From positions 372,001 through 436,000 of the forward strand of contig NZ_JAUHJR010000002.1 of NCBI RefSeq assembly GCF_030412915.1: a stretch of DNA of 64,000 bases, in the 5' to 3' direction. Position numbers and translations under genes: made by a program. The notes under the pieces were generated by a model, which saw only the letters and a program-made list of their open reading frames with translations, did no database searches and was not told the origin of the DNA. Below, one piece after another: positions 25,916 to 34,030 of this stretch. How positions within the stretch are numbered: position 1 is the first letter of the stretch; every line of letters begins with the position of its first letter. This DNA is from Nocardioides abyssi (GTDB lineage: Bacteria > Actinomycetota > Actinomycetes > Propionibacteriales > Nocardioidaceae).

Positions 25916-26257
25916 TCAGACCTCCCTGCGTCGCGGCAGCAACGCCGCGACGAAACTGCCGAGCAGGACCAGCACCGACACAACTCCCGCCGCGACGGCT
26001 ATAGCGAATCGGTCCTCTCCCGCCGCTATGCAACGAGCCGCGATGTCAGCGCCGTTCACACGCGGCTCGCCGCCGGGCACGTTGTCGTCGTCGTTCAGGA
26101 CAGTGTCGTAGGGCGCTGAGCAGCCGCTGTACGAGTACGCATCGCCGCGCAAGGTGCCGTTGATCGAGGGGTTGGCAACGGCGAACCACACAGCGACGGC
26201 CGCGAGCAGAATCGCCAGGGCAAGAAAGGGCTGAGTGAAGCCAGGACGCGAACGCAC
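25916..26257 (-). CDS. Two-helix membrane protein with an external Cys domain
   Basis: The product has 113 residues from GTG 26257. The frame continues upstream to 26371, but that part runs through an array repeat, so the start is placed inside it. Segments FLALAILLAAVAVWFAVA and AIAVAAGVVSVLVLLGSFVAAL flank an outside loop with YSYSGCSAPYD and AARCIAAG. Same plan as the gene at 22845. The role is unknown. Confidence 0.55.
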   Translation of the reverse strand: MRSRPGFTQPFLALAILLAAVAVWFAVANPSINGTLRGDAYSYSGCSAPYDTVLNDDDNVPGGEPRVNGADIAARCIAAGEDRFAIAVAAGVVSVLVLLGSFVAALLPRRREV

Positions 26258-26310
26258 GGGCGTAAGGGTGTCATCGAGCAGTCCCGTGACACTGCGGCGG
26301 GCGGGCCCCG

Positions 26311-26346
26311 GCGCTCCAACGCGTTCCGGCCAGAAAAGTTCGCGAG
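26311..26346. repeat. Array repeat copy
   Basis: AACGCGTTCCGGCCAGAA, AAGTTCGCG; TTC/GAA next to the CGGCCA loop instead of CTC/GAG. Confidence 0.7.
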
Positions 26347-26404
26347 AGCGCCGCTCCGGCGGGCTCGGCATGCGCGGCGAAGCGCCAGACTGGAAGATGG
26401 GCCC

Positions 26405-26623
26405 ATGGCTACTGGTCTCTGCGTCCTAGTGATGCCCGTCAGCGGTCCGAAGGAGTTCTATCCGGATGCGCACATCGCTGGCGTACGGGACGGTGCCCTG
26501 GTCATCGCGAGCGGCCCTCCTGAGATGAACGGCCTTGACCCTGTCGCCGACGTACTCCGGAACATTCCCCTGGGCGAAGTTCGTCGGGTGGAACTCTTAA
26601 ATGAGGCTAGTAGCGACGACTGA
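26405..26623 (+). CDS. Small hypothetical protein
   Basis: This 72-residue product starts at ATG 26405. Pattern CVLVMPVSGPKEFYPDAHIAG, VADVLRNIPLGEVRRVELL; an acidic soluble protein without a known domain. Confidence 0.5.
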   Translation: MATGLCVLVMPVSGPKEFYPDAHIAGVRDGALVIASGPPEMNGLDPVADVLRNIPLGEVRRVELLNEASSDD

Positions 26624-26694
26624 GCACTCCCGGTCCCCCCGCTTCGGGCCTAGTGGGTGAACGGGCAAACGTTCCGCGCTCGTAGCATGGGCCC

Positions 26695-27246
26695 GTGCCG
26701 CCACGTCGCCTCCTGCCGTTCAAGGTTGCGCCGACTTCTGACCTCACCCCGGCGCGCTGGCTCACCGAGCGGCTCTTCACCGGTGCGCCGCCGCCCGCAG
26801 TAAGCAGCGTGGTTCCCGCTGGCTACGACGCGTACGTGGAGGTGCCGCTCGACGGCAACGACGGCAGTCCTGAGCCAGTCGAGTTGGTGCGAGCAGCCCT
26901 GGCCCAGCACACCGACAACGCCGAGCGCTGTTACTGGGCAATGTGGGTGGGCTGGCCGCAGATGCAGGTTTGGGCCTCGGAGCCCACGGTCAGCATCCCC
27001 GACGGTTTCGCCTTGGTCCTCTTCCGCGAGCAGTTCGCCGACACCGAGCGGGTCCGCTCGGTCACGTCCGGCGACGAAACCCTCTGGTGGCCCGAGAGCC
27101 GCCGTTGGGTACAGGCCCGCCCAGTCGACTCCGACGCCCTGTACATCGCCTGCGACCGTGCTGTCGCCGATTCGCTACTAGAGAGCGGCTGCGCGGGTGC
27201 GCACCTTGTAGACCCCGCAGCGCCGATGCTCAGCGACGAGTACTGA
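26695..27246 (+). CDS. Hypothetical protein, duplicated with 41908
   Basis: The 183-residue product starts with GTG at 26695; TAGCAT lies six bases before it (leaderless). Features: ARWLTERLFTG, YDAYVEVPLDG, CYWAMWVGWPQMQVWASEPTV, GFALVLFREQFADTE, ALYIACDRAVADSLLESG. The gene at 41908 is the same length and clearly homologous: its first 300 bases differ at roughly one site in seven, the rest is almost identical. Soluble; no known domain. Confidence 0.75.
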   Translation: MPPRRLLPFKVAPTSDLTPARWLTERLFTGAPPPAVSSVVPAGYDAYVEVPLDGNDGSPEPVELVRAALAQHTDNAERCYWAMWVGWPQMQVWASEPTVSIPDGFALVLFREQFADTERVRSVTSGDETLWWPESRRWVQARPVDSDALYIACDRAVADSLLESGCAGAHLVDPAAPMLSDEY

Positions 27247-27283
27247 CGCGCACTTCCAGCACAGCGCAATTCGGCCAAGGAGC

Positions 27284-27456
27284 GCGGAACTGCGGCTCCG
27301 CGGGCGCAGGGTTGGGTGCTCCGGCGGACAGGCGGGGTCTACTTCCCAGCACTTCTCCCACCCTCCGGTGGAACCCGTCTCTGCCTCTTACCTGCCGGGA
27401 TGGCCGGGGGGTCAACCTACTCGGAACGGCTCGCGTGCACGTCTGCAATCAGCGCC
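27284..27456 (+). other. Strongly conserved non-coding segment after the 26695 gene
   Basis: About 173 bases nearly identical to 42499-42669 (two single-base gaps and about three substitutions). That is closer than the 5' half of the preceding coding sequence. It contains a GCGGA ... TCCGC hairpin near its start and a CCACC ... GGTGG stem. It could be a 3' UTR element or a small RNA; not shown. Confidence 0.55.
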
Positions 27457-27480
27457 GTCCGGACCGAGTGAGCCGACGCA
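27446..27480. repeat. Array repeat copy
   Basis: CAATCAGCGCCGTCCGG, ACCGAGTGAGCCGACGC. Right border of the duplicated 26695 cassette; similarity to the 42 kb copy ends here. Confidence 0.8.
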
Positions 27481-27517
27481 CCTGTTGAGGCGGAGGGCTT
27501 GTCGTTACCCTCGCTGC

Positions 27518-27970
27518 ATGGACGAGAAGGCGCCATCTCTTCGAGCGGTCGTCGTGACAGCGATGATTGGCGCACTTGCCGCGGCTGTCCTGTGGACGTT
27601 CGTGCTCTTCGCCTACGTCTTCCCGAGGCAGTGGGCCACATCGCCCGGCTCTGAGGCGATTGATGCCCTGTTCTGGTACGCAGCCGGAGCAACCTTGGTT
27701 CTGTTGGCAACCCTACTTGCAGTGAACCTGCGGTGGAACGCGCGTCGCGACATTCACGTCGCGCAGTTCTGGGTAGGGGTGGGTCTCGGGGCGGGTGGCG
27801 TGGCAGCCGTGGCACTGACCGCAACGCTCGCCGAGAATCTGTCGTTCGCTACCACCCCGCTAGTAGTAGCCGTCGAGGTAGCAGTAGCGGCGGCCTTGGT
27901 GACCGGGGGTGTTGCCGCCGGTGCGAGCGTCTGGCTACACGCAGCGGACGGACCCGTTCACACTCGCTGA
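27518..27970 (+). CDS. Four-helix membrane protein
   Basis: The product has 150 residues from ATG 27518; TACCCT is six bases upstream (leaderless). Segments AVVVTAMIGALAAAVLWTFV, WYAAGATLVLLATLLAV, FWVGVGLGAGGVAAVAL and AVEVAVAAALVTGGVAAGA. No family is recognised. Confidence 0.65.
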   Translation: MDEKAPSLRAVVVTAMIGALAAAVLWTFVLFAYVFPRQWATSPGSEAIDALFWYAAGATLVLLATLLAVNLRWNARRDIHVAQFWVGVGLGAGGVAAVALTATLAENLSFATTPLVVAVEVAVAAALVTGGVAAGASVWLHAADGPVHTR

Positions 27971-28030
27971 CGACGGTCGCAGACACCCTCATACCAGGCC
28001 GCAAGCGGCGGCAGTTTGCGACATCAAAGT

Positions 28031-28440
28031 CTACGGGCCCATGCAGTCGACGGCTGCAACCGTCGTGACTGACTCCCCCTCGACCTCAACCTCTGACATG
28101 GCGAACATGACTTCACCTGTCGTCCCAACGGGGACCTCGAAGCAACTGGGCCAGGTTTTGCAGGTGGCGACGTCCGCGTGAGTCGAGCCAGTAGGCGACT
28201 GTGCCAGACACTGCGTAACTGCCGTCCGAGCCTTCGATGGTGACCTTTCGGTCCGGCCGAACGTGAGCAACGCCGAACTGCCACTTGCTGTTCGACGGGG
28301 ACCATGTCGCGGCACCTCTAGCGAATCCAGTGACCGACGCGAGCACAGCCGCAGCAACGATGAGAAGCGGTCGTGACGAAGCGCGACGCGCAGAACGCGG
28401 TGGCGTGGAGGATAATGCAGGAAAGATAAGGCCGTATACA
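28031..28440 (-). pseudogene. Frameshifted paralogue of the 30229 gene
   Basis: One minus-strand frame encodes a membrane anchor and domain (LLIVAAAVLASVTGFARG, KVTIEGSDGSYAVSGTVAYWLDS). After GACT the continuing sequence is in the next frame (HADVATCKTWPSCFEVPVG, GEVMFAMSEVEVEGESV, VAAVDCMGP). The joined pattern WLDS ... PSC ... V-x-F ... VDC matches the intact gene at 30229 (WIDS ... PSC ... VRF ... IDC). No good start codon is left. Clearly broken. Confidence 0.65.
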
Positions 28441-28457
28441 TCGAGAGATGGGCGCAG

Positions 28458-28482
28458 GCGCGCACTCCGGCCAGAGTGCGCC
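28458..28482. repeat. Array repeat copy (perfect 8-bp stem)
   Basis: GCGCACTC-CGGCCA-GAGTGCGC, an exact hairpin. Confidence 0.85.
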
Positions 28483-28596
28483 GACCGCGACGTCGAGGCC
28501 AGTCGTAAGCGCCTGACCAGCCCGTTGGGCACACGGCGCATGCGCCCGGGGTGAGTAGCGTCAACCGGACGGCTAGGAAACGCGTCATGATGAAGC

Positions 28597-28869
28597 ATGA
28601 CGACGTTCGATGATGTCGAGGACGCAGTCGTCCACTTCGCCCGCGCCGCGCTGCCGTTCCCCATCTACGGCATCGGACCGGATGGTGCCGACACCATCGA
28701 GGTCACCGCCGACCATCGGTCTACCACCGCGGCGCGCACCTACTTCGCATCCCACCCAGTCAGGCTTACAGACGGCACGGAAGTGTCAATCGTCGTGGTC
28801 GCTATCCGAGGCGCTTCCTGGACCAGCGAACCCCATCTCCGGTCGCGCCAATGTGCCGACGGCCGTTGA
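28597..28869 (+). CDS. Small hypothetical protein
   Basis: The product has 90 residues (ATG 28597; CATGAT ends five bases upstream). Pattern VEDAVVHFARAALPFPIYGIG, TYFASHPVRLTDGTEVSIVV. Its last 17 bases overlap the next gene, so the pair is probably translated together. The function is unknown. Confidence 0.55.
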   Translation: MTTFDDVEDAVVHFARAALPFPIYGIGPDGADTIEVTADHRSTTAARTYFASHPVRLTDGTEVSIVVVAIRGASWTSEPHLRSRQCADGR

Positions 28870-29044
28870 CGCTCAAGAACTCGTAGGCCTCGACGTACAG
28901 GAAGCGGCGAGGGTTGCCAACAACGCCGGGTGGACCGTTCGAGCGCACGAAGCACAAGCCGCGATGACGGCCCAGTACCAGCAGGCCCGTCTGAACCTGC
29001 GTTACGACGATGGCGGCATCGTAACGGCGGTTCACGTCGGCTGA
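28853..29044 (+). CDS. Potato-inhibitor-I / PASTA-like small domain protein
   Basis: The 63-residue product starts with GTG at 28853, overlapping the previous gene. ELVGLDVQEAARVANNAGWTV, then LNLRYDDGGIVTAVHVG, follows the inhibitor-I (eglin-type) plan of G-x-x-x-EA helix, binding loop, R-x-x-hydrophobic-x-x-D, and final VG. A PASTA-like reading is also possible. No signal peptide, so it would act in the cytoplasm. Confidence 0.5.
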   Translation: MPTAVDAQELVGLDVQEAARVANNAGWTVRAHEAQAAMTAQYQQARLNLRYDDGGIVTAVHVG

Positions 29045-29058
29045 CCTGACTTCTTCAG

Positions 29059-29080
29059 TGCATTTCGGCCAGAAGTGAGC
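29059..29080. repeat. Array repeat copy
   Basis: CATTTC-GGCCA-GAAGTG; stem keeps pairing through one G-T wobble. Confidence 0.75.
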
Positions 29081-29101
29081 GAGTTCGCGGACCTCGCGAA
29101 G

Positions 29102-29419
29102 TCATCGAGCGGCCAGTTCTGCGGTCAGAGTTGCCACACGTTCGACGAGTTCTTGGCGGTGCCGCTCGAACTCCGCGACGTCGAGGGCATTCAGGCGCCC
29201 GACCTGCATGTCCAGCACCGCAGTCGCCTGCATTTCCGTAAGGCCGTACCGCTCCTCAAGGGCGCGCCTGGCGGCAGGCTGACCCGACGCCAGCAGCACA
29301 ACATCAAGAACTCCGTGTGCGTCATTCGCCGCGACGAGGATGGCCTCGATGACCCGGATGTAATCCTGCGCGTTTCGCAGGTCGTTACGGACGTCGTTCA
29401 CGGAGCGTCCGAAGGTCAT
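29102..29419 (-). CDS. Stand-alone GyrA tail-domain fragment
   Basis: In this 105-residue protein, residues 7-104 align end to end with the coiled-coil and C-gate dimer region of DNA gyrase subunit A: NDLRNAQDYIRVIEAILVA, ARRALEERYGLTEMQ, ATAVLDMQVGRLNALD, EFERHRQELVERVATL. The AxAVLDMQVxRL stretch corresponds to the hallmark AQAILDMRLxRL. The catalytic Tyr domain and the beta-pinwheel are absent. ATG 29419 has AAGGTG upstream, so it is a designed small gene rather than debris. It could pair with host GyrA. Confidence 0.75.
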   Translation of the reverse strand: MTFGRSVNDVRNDLRNAQDYIRVIEAILVAANDAHGVLDVVLLASGQPAARRALEERYGLTEMQATAVLDMQVGRLNALDVAEFERHRQELVERVATLTAELAAR

Positions 29420-29518
29420 GGAAGCACCTTGCCACGACGAGAGGGCCTGTCGGGCGCCCGTCGCACACGCCGTGCGCCTGTCCAGACTCAGACGCGGAGC
29501 ACTCGTCAACACGCAGGC

Positions 29519-29545
29519 CAGCGCACTCCGGGCTTACAGCGCGGC
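29519..29545. repeat. Array repeat copy (degenerate right half)
   Basis: GGCCAGCGCACTCCGGGC then TTACAGCGC; left half matches the consensus. Confidence 0.55.
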
Positions 29546-29676
29546 CCCGCCGAATAGCGGACTCTTCCCGGCAGCGCGACGGTGCACGGTACGCCAAGTC
29601 AGCCGTCCGCCGATGAGATAGTCGTGGATCCGCTAACGTCACCAGACCGTACGACTTCAGACAGGAGCCGGAGCCG

Positions 29677-30063
29677 TTGCCGGACGAGAAGCCGGATGTG
29701 ATCGACTCAGAGCCCAAGAAGGGGATCCTCCCGGTCCTGCTGCTGCTCATCGGCGCGATCGCTGGCTATGTGGTGGGCAGCCTGACATCAGGTCCTGACG
29801 TCTCGGAGGGTGGGCAGACTTCCTATGCCTGCGCATTGGCCGAGAAGGTCCGAGCGGGCCACCAGAGCGAGGACGACTGGGGCACCATCAACGAGGATCC
29901 GGCGTACAACGAGATGATGGCGATACGGTCCCTGCTCGGTGCTTCGATGTCAGCCGGGAACGGCGAGGACGAGAGGTTCGCCGATCTCGACTGGAGCGTC
30001 GTCTCGGAGGGTGGGGTCGAGGCTTGGGGCACCCTCCTCGACGAAATCATCGAGGCCTGCTGA
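29677..30063 (+). CDS. Membrane-anchored acidic protein
   Basis: The product has 128 residues with a TTG start at 29677 and GGAG upstream. One membrane segment (GILPVLLLLIGAIAGYVVG) is followed by an exported acidic helical domain (ACALAEKVRAGHQSEDDWG, LLDEIIEAC) with Cys at both ends. No family is recognised. Confidence 0.6.
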   Translation: MPDEKPDVIDSEPKKGILPVLLLLIGAIAGYVVGSLTSGPDVSEGGQTSYACALAEKVRAGHQSEDDWGTINEDPAYNEMMAIRSLLGASMSAGNGEDERFADLDWSVVSEGGVEAWGTLLDEIIEAC

Positions 30064-30176
30064 AGCGGCCCACGCCACGGTGAGGCGGCCGACTTGGCCC
30101 GATCCGGGCCGCTTGCACTGCACAGTGCGGTGCGTTCAGTTGGGCCTGTTGGTCTCGCAGGCGAACGGGGGCTTCG

Positions 30177-30212
30177 GTCGACTCGGGGCCGACTGAGCGG
30201 ATCTGCCGATGC
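30177..30212. repeat. Array repeat copy
   Basis: GTCGACTCGGGGCCGACTGAG, then CGGATCTGCCGATGC. Confidence 0.75.
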
Positions 30213-30228
30213 GTGTGCGGGCCGCCGC

Positions 30229-30633
30229 CTACCGGCAGTCAATCGACACGATCGGTCGCCACGTCAACTGATCAACAGTCACCTCGCGGGCCTGAAACCG
30301 CACAGGAACCGACGCCCCCGGCTCCGTCCGAAGGCATGACGGAATGCCCTGGTCGTGCCAGGAACCGGAGGAGTCGATCCAACTCATGACATGCAGGCTC
30401 GATCCGTAGGTGAACCCGTCGTACTCGATAGAGAACTGGTCCGCCCCAACCCGTGCTACGCCGTCGACCCAAGACTTCGGCACTTCGCTGGGGCCGGTCA
30501 TCGCGCGCGCGCCCCAGATCGCTACGGCTCCAACAACCAGGACCATGGCCACCACAACGAGCAAGCGGCGCCTACTCGACTGCCCCGCGACCCCAGGCTG
30601 CTCGGCATCAACCAACGTCCCAGGACCGCTCAT
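30229..30633 (-). CDS. Membrane-anchored exported protein
   Basis: The product has 134 residues from ATG 30633. Cytoplasmic Ser/Arg-rich start, one membrane segment (LLVVVAMVLVVGAVAIWGA), then an outside beta domain (FSIEYDGFTYGSSLHVMSWID, IPSCLRTEPG, VPVRFQAREVTVDQLTW, IVSIDCR) whose two Cys probably pair. It is the intact member of the family whose broken relative is at 28031. Confidence 0.65.
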   Translation of the reverse strand: MSGPGTLVDAEQPGVAGQSSRRRLLVVVAMVLVVGAVAIWGARAMTGPSEVPKSWVDGVARVGADQFSIEYDGFTYGSSLHVMSWIDSSGSWHDQGIPSCLRTEPGASVPVRFQAREVTVDQLTWRPIVSIDCR

Positions 30634-30670
30634 AGCGGCAGTCTGTCGCACCAACGCCGCCCGCAGAAGC

Positions 30671-30713
30671 ATCCGGATCTGCCGCGATCAGGGCACTCCG
30701 GCCCGAATGAGTG
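30671..30713. repeat. Array repeat copy
   Basis: ATCCGGATCTGCCGCGATCA, then GGGCACTCCGGCCCGAATGA; tail element precedes the hairpin. Confidence 0.8.
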
Positions 30714-30844
30714 AAGTCGCCGACTCCACCGCCTCTGCCTCTAGGCGGAACGCGCAGCGTGGAACCGCGTAGGTCAACGCAGCGGCGTCAGCGCCCGCGG
30801 CCAGAACGGGGTGAGCGATGACCTGCGTGTGTACGTTCTCGACC

Positions 30845-31210
30845 ATGCTCACACCCGGTGGCCAGTTCCGTGTCGAGATGCCCAGTGGCCGCATCGTCGA
30901 ACGTCTCCCTGTGGGCCATGCCAACGGACACTGGCACCTCACCTTCGTCACATCAGGCCAGAATCCCGTGCTGGGCGACCGTGCGCGGGGAGTCACGATG
31001 CGCGACGAGTTCCAGGAACTAATAGACGTCGCTGGCGTGGACGGGGAACTCGAAGTACGCGGGAGGGGGTGCGGTGGCGACGCCGACGAGCAGACCTACA
31101 CCTTGCGACTCTTCGGAAGCGACGTGACTGAGGGGCGGATTGAGTACCGAGACGAAGGAGCGGTAGTCGCCAGTGAGGTCATCGACCTTACCGCCGCCGA
31201 GATGACTTGA
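30845..31210 (+). CDS. Hypothetical soluble protein
   Basis: The product has 121 residues from ATG 30845; TACGTT is seven bases upstream. Beta-rich: QFRVEMPSGRIVERLPVG, HWHLTFVTSGQNPVLGD, YTLRLFGSDVTEGRIEYRD. No family is recognised. Confidence 0.6.
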   Translation: MLTPGGQFRVEMPSGRIVERLPVGHANGHWHLTFVTSGQNPVLGDRARGVTMRDEFQELIDVAGVDGELEVRGRGCGGDADEQTYTLRLFGSDVTEGRIEYRDEGAVVASEVIDLTAAEMT

Positions 31211-31240
31211 CAGGTGTCACGGGGCGGGAAGCGTCGGCAT

Positions 31241-31270
31241 CGGCGACACTCCGGGCACGTGTGCGGATGC
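31241..31270. repeat. Array repeat copy
   Basis: CGGCGACACTCCGGGCAC, GTGTGCGGATGC. Confidence 0.65.
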
Positions 31271-31303
31271 TGCAACGGCGGCAACGCTCCTGAACGCGGG
31301 CTT

Positions 31304-31332
31304 GGCGCACTCCGGCCAGAGTGAGCCGATCT
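31304..31332. repeat. Array repeat copy
   Basis: GGCGCACTCCGGCCAGAG, TGAGCCGATCT; second of two copies within 90 bases. Confidence 0.8.
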
Positions 31333-31484
31333 CCCGAGATGAGTGCGCCGTCCGTAGGAACGCTACGGACCACCCATGACCCACACGACGACGTGTCCTC
31401 CATCGACGACGAAGCGGACAAGTCAGCCAGCGGGCCGAAGACCGGACCGCAGCCGAACGTCGAGTCCATCGGTATCGTTCCGGC

Positions 31485-32087
31485 ATGCCCGAGGACGTCG
31501 ACGCGGTCGTCACCGAACTCCTCGAACGCCGGTCGCCCCAGACGGCGACCCGTCGACCCGACGGCGGCCTCCACCGGCTCTCCCGGTTGGACGAGGGCGT
31601 CTACGCGATCGACCACGGCGACGACGACCACGCATTCCTGCTGAGCGTCGAGCGGGTGCCTCGGCTCCGCTGGAAACCGCAGGGGCCGGTGCCTATCGGA
31701 CCCGTCGACGGGATCATGGCGACGTGCACGGGTGTCACCGTTGACAACTTCGTCCACATCCGCCTGACGGCAGCACCCAGCGCGGAACGCGACCGGCTCA
31801 CTCGCGACCACCAGGACGCGTTCGAGCAGTGGGCTAGCACCCCGAAGGGCACTCGCGGCGACCCGCCCACCGAACCTGCCGAAAGACTGCTGCGCGTGCA
31901 GATGTCCGTCAGCGACGACTTGGGCACCACTTACGAGATCCGCATGGGTCAGTGCGGTGGCACCGGAACGGAGTGGGATGCGAGCCAGTCGTTCCGCCCT
32001 CGACCACCTGGCGACGCCACCGAACTCCGAGTGGAACTGCAGGTCCTATCCGGCCCAGCGGTAGTCCTTTCGGTGCCGTTGGGCTAG
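31485..32087 (+). CDS. Hypothetical protein
   Basis: The 200-residue product starts at ATG 31485; TATCGT ends six bases upstream (leaderless), which favours this strand over an antisense frame. Features: VDAVVTELLERRSPQ, GVYAIDHGDDDHAFLLSVE, RLLRVQMSVSDDLGTTYEI, TELRVELQVLSGPAVV. A soluble beta-rich protein, not recognised. Confidence 0.6.
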   Translation: MPEDVDAVVTELLERRSPQTATRRPDGGLHRLSRLDEGVYAIDHGDDDHAFLLSVERVPRLRWKPQGPVPIGPVDGIMATCTGVTVDNFVHIRLTAAPSAERDRLTRDHQDAFEQWASTPKGTRGDPPTEPAERLLRVQMSVSDDLGTTYEIRMGQCGGTGTEWDASQSFRPRPPGDATELRVELQVLSGPAVVLSVPLG

Positions 32088-32250
32088 GGCGCTGCTCGCG
32101 ACCGCTTCGGGCGCAAGAGCCCGAGCCGCCTCGCACCACGGCTCGGGTCACCCGGCCAGCCGGTGGACGCACCAACCCATGACAACACGGTCGACACACC
32201 AGGACGCGCGTTCGCGGGGACGGAGCGCTGTAGCCGTGAGCGGCGTAACC

Positions 32251-32293
32251 ATCCGGATCTGCCGCGATCAGCGCAGTCCGGTCCGAGTGCGCC
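32251..32293. repeat. Array repeat copy
   Basis: ATCCGGATCTGCCGCGATCA, GCGCAGTCCGGTCCGAGTGC; nearly identical tail to 30671. Confidence 0.8.
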
Positions 32294-32319
32294 TGCGAGT
32301 TCATCGCTCCTCGGGTTAA

Positions 32320-32934
32320 CTACCTGGAGTCAGCCGGTCGCGCCTGTTTCGTCTCGATCCTGACTACAGGCCCGATCCGTTCTTCCCCGGTCTGCCAGAG
32401 GTGTCGGGCGCCGCGCGCGTACTCGATGATCGCTCCGCGCAACACCACCTGTCCAGCGCGTCGCGGCGTTACCGCCATCATCACCGTCTCCTTCTCCGAG
32501 CCGATGACGAAGCGATGTCCCCCGATCGCCGTGGTACCCGAACACACCTGCTCCACAGGATCGAAACTTGCTCCAACCCGCTGACGGATCCCGCATACGA
32601 AGAACTCGATGTCGGCGTTGGCAGTGTTCTGGACGACCGCGGCCCGGGCGCTTCGCAACGTGACTGTCTCGGTCGAGGACGCGTATCCGACATCAACCAG
32701 CAGCGTCCGTGAGCCGTCCTCGGGCAGCCGCATCGCCATCCCGTTGCCGAAGGAATCGAACGCGGTCGGCTCCGACGAGCGGTAGATCAGTGCCCCGACG
32801 CCCGTCAGAATGACCAGCACGATGGCCACCACGAGTAGACGGCGACGAAGGGGCGTCTGCGATGACGGGGCACGATCGCCCGGTCCAGGGATGCGTGAGG
32901 GAACGTTGTCGGTAGCGAGTCCCGAGATGATCAC
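32320..32934 (-). CDS. Membrane-anchored exported protein
   Basis: The product has 204 residues from GTG 32934, six bases after GATACT. Short cytoplasmic start, one membrane segment (LLVVAIVLVILTGVGALIY), then an outside domain (LLVDVGYASSTETVTLRSA, ADIEFFVCGIRQRVG, VEQVCSGTTAIGGHRFVIG) with two Cys. Same overall plan as 30229 and 36245. The role is unknown. Confidence 0.65.
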   Translation of the reverse strand: MIISGLATDNVPSRIPGPGDRAPSSQTPLRRRLLVVAIVLVILTGVGALIYRSSEPTAFDSFGNGMAMRLPEDGSRTLLVDVGYASSTETVTLRSARAAVVQNTANADIEFFVCGIRQRVGASFDPVEQVCSGTTAIGGHRFVIGSEKETVMMAVTPRRAGQVVLRGAIIEYARGARHLWQTGEERIGPVVRIETKQARPADSR

Positions 32935-33077
32935 CCGGCCAGTATCGCGTCAGGGCGCACGGCCAGGTTCATGTCCTGCACTCCTCGGTGACGCCACGTA
33001 GCGCCACCTGCAACCGTCGCGATGTGCAGTTCCGACTGGATATGAACGCGATCCAGGGCCAAGTGGGCGGTCGCTTC

Positions 33078-33389
33078 TTAGTGCTCGAACGACTCGACCT
33101 CGATTCTCGGAGGCAGTTCAGCGCGCAGGCGCGCCAGCAGAGCCACCTTTTGTTCGTCGGTTCCCCCAACTTCGTTCCACCGAATGCAGGCATCGAACGT
33201 CTCGCGGGTCATCCCCCACGGCGCCCAGTCGTCGTAGTCCTCGAACAGCCCGCCTTCCTGGCTCCAGAACGGCCCGGCGTACTCGTGGCGTCGTAACTCG
33301 ACGTACGTCACAGACTCGTCCTCGCAATCGTCCTCCGGACGCAACGGTCCGTAAGAGAACTCGCTCGGCGCGGTGCCATCGTCGCTCAT
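33078..33389 (-). CDS. Hypothetical protein, paralogue of the 21912 gene
   Basis: The product has 103 residues from ATG 33389; GATAGT is six bases upstream. FSYGPLRPEDDCEDE, VTYVELRRHEYAGPFWSQEG, LFEDYDDWAPWGMTRETFD and CIRWNEVGG parallel the first half of the 21912 protein, including the (E/D)Y-x-GP-(F/Y)-WS core. Soluble; possibly an immunity-type fold; not proven. Confidence 0.65.
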   Translation of the reverse strand: MSDDGTAPSEFSYGPLRPEDDCEDESVTYVELRRHEYAGPFWSQEGGLFEDYDDWAPWGMTRETFDACIRWNEVGGTDEQKVALLARLRAELPPRIEVESFEH

Positions 33390-33410
33390 CCAGCAACTAT
33401 CCCGGACAAA

Positions 33411-33453
33411 GCCCCGCCGGACCGAGCGCGCCGCTTTTCGGGCCGTTAGCGCG
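33411..33453. repeat. Degenerate array repeat
   Basis: CCGGACCGAGCGCGCCGC and CTTTTCGGGCCGTTAGCGC. Overlaps the 3' end of the next minus-strand gene by a few bases. Confidence 0.45.
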
Positions 33454-33940
33454 GACGAGCCCACCCGAGGTAGGCGCCCACGACCCCGCAACCCGCCGTG
33501 ACTGCCGAGGACACAAGCGGGACCGCGAGCACCACTGCCACCAGCGGTTCCTGCGGCGGCCAAGAGACGGTGCGCAAGAACCAAGTGAAGGTCGCCAGTC
33601 CGGCCGAAGCAGTCACGACCGCCAGCGCCCGAGACGGTGGCTGCTGTAGGGACGACGCATCCGGGGCTGCGTACGACTTTGCGGTCCACGCCAAGAGGAG
33701 CCCGTGCGCTGCGGCCCATGCACCGCCGAGGGCCATGACATACGGCCCCAGAACGAGGCCCCAACCACCCCAACGCGGATGCTCTGGCTGCAGAAAGCCC
33801 CATAAGCCGACCCCAACAACTACGGCTCCGAAGGCACAAGTTGCTAGCAGACTGACCATGGCGACGCGCAACCATCGGCGATGACCCGGAGTAGCAGCGC
33901 GGTCGTCAGCGGCGTTTCCCCAACGTCGAGAGGGATGCAT
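33446..33940 (-). CDS. Four-helix membrane protein
   Basis: The product has 164 residues from ATG 33940; AACAAT is seven bases upstream. Segments VAMVSLLATCAFGAVVVGVG, LGPYVMALGGAWAAAHGLLL, LAVVTASAGLATFTWFL and LVAVVLAVPLVSSAVTAGCG. No family is recognised. Confidence 0.65.
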   Translation of the reverse strand: MHPSRRWGNAADDRAATPGHRRWLRVAMVSLLATCAFGAVVVGVGLWGFLQPEHPRWGGWGLVLGPYVMALGGAWAAAHGLLLAWTAKSYAAPDASSLQQPPSRALAVVTASAGLATFTWFLRTVSWPPQEPLVAVVLAVPLVSSAVTAGCGVVGAYLGWARPR

Positions 33941-33990
33941 GGCTGCGATTGTTGTGCCGGTGCGGGCCGACTGGCATGAGCACCCGTACT

Positions 33991-34030
33991 CAACGCAATC
34001 CGGGCCAAGTGCGCGGATTTGCCGACGGGC
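33991..34030. repeat. Array repeat copy
   Basis: CAACGCAATCCGGGCCAAGT, then GCGCGGATTTGCCGACGGGC. Confidence 0.8.

Noticed and set aside
30688-30996. 102-codon minus-strand frame
   Set aside because: Overlaps the better supported plus-strand gene at 30845 and crosses an array repeat.
31188-31811. 207-codon minus-strand frame
   Set aside because: Antisense to the 31485 gene, which has a leaderless promoter and normal composition.
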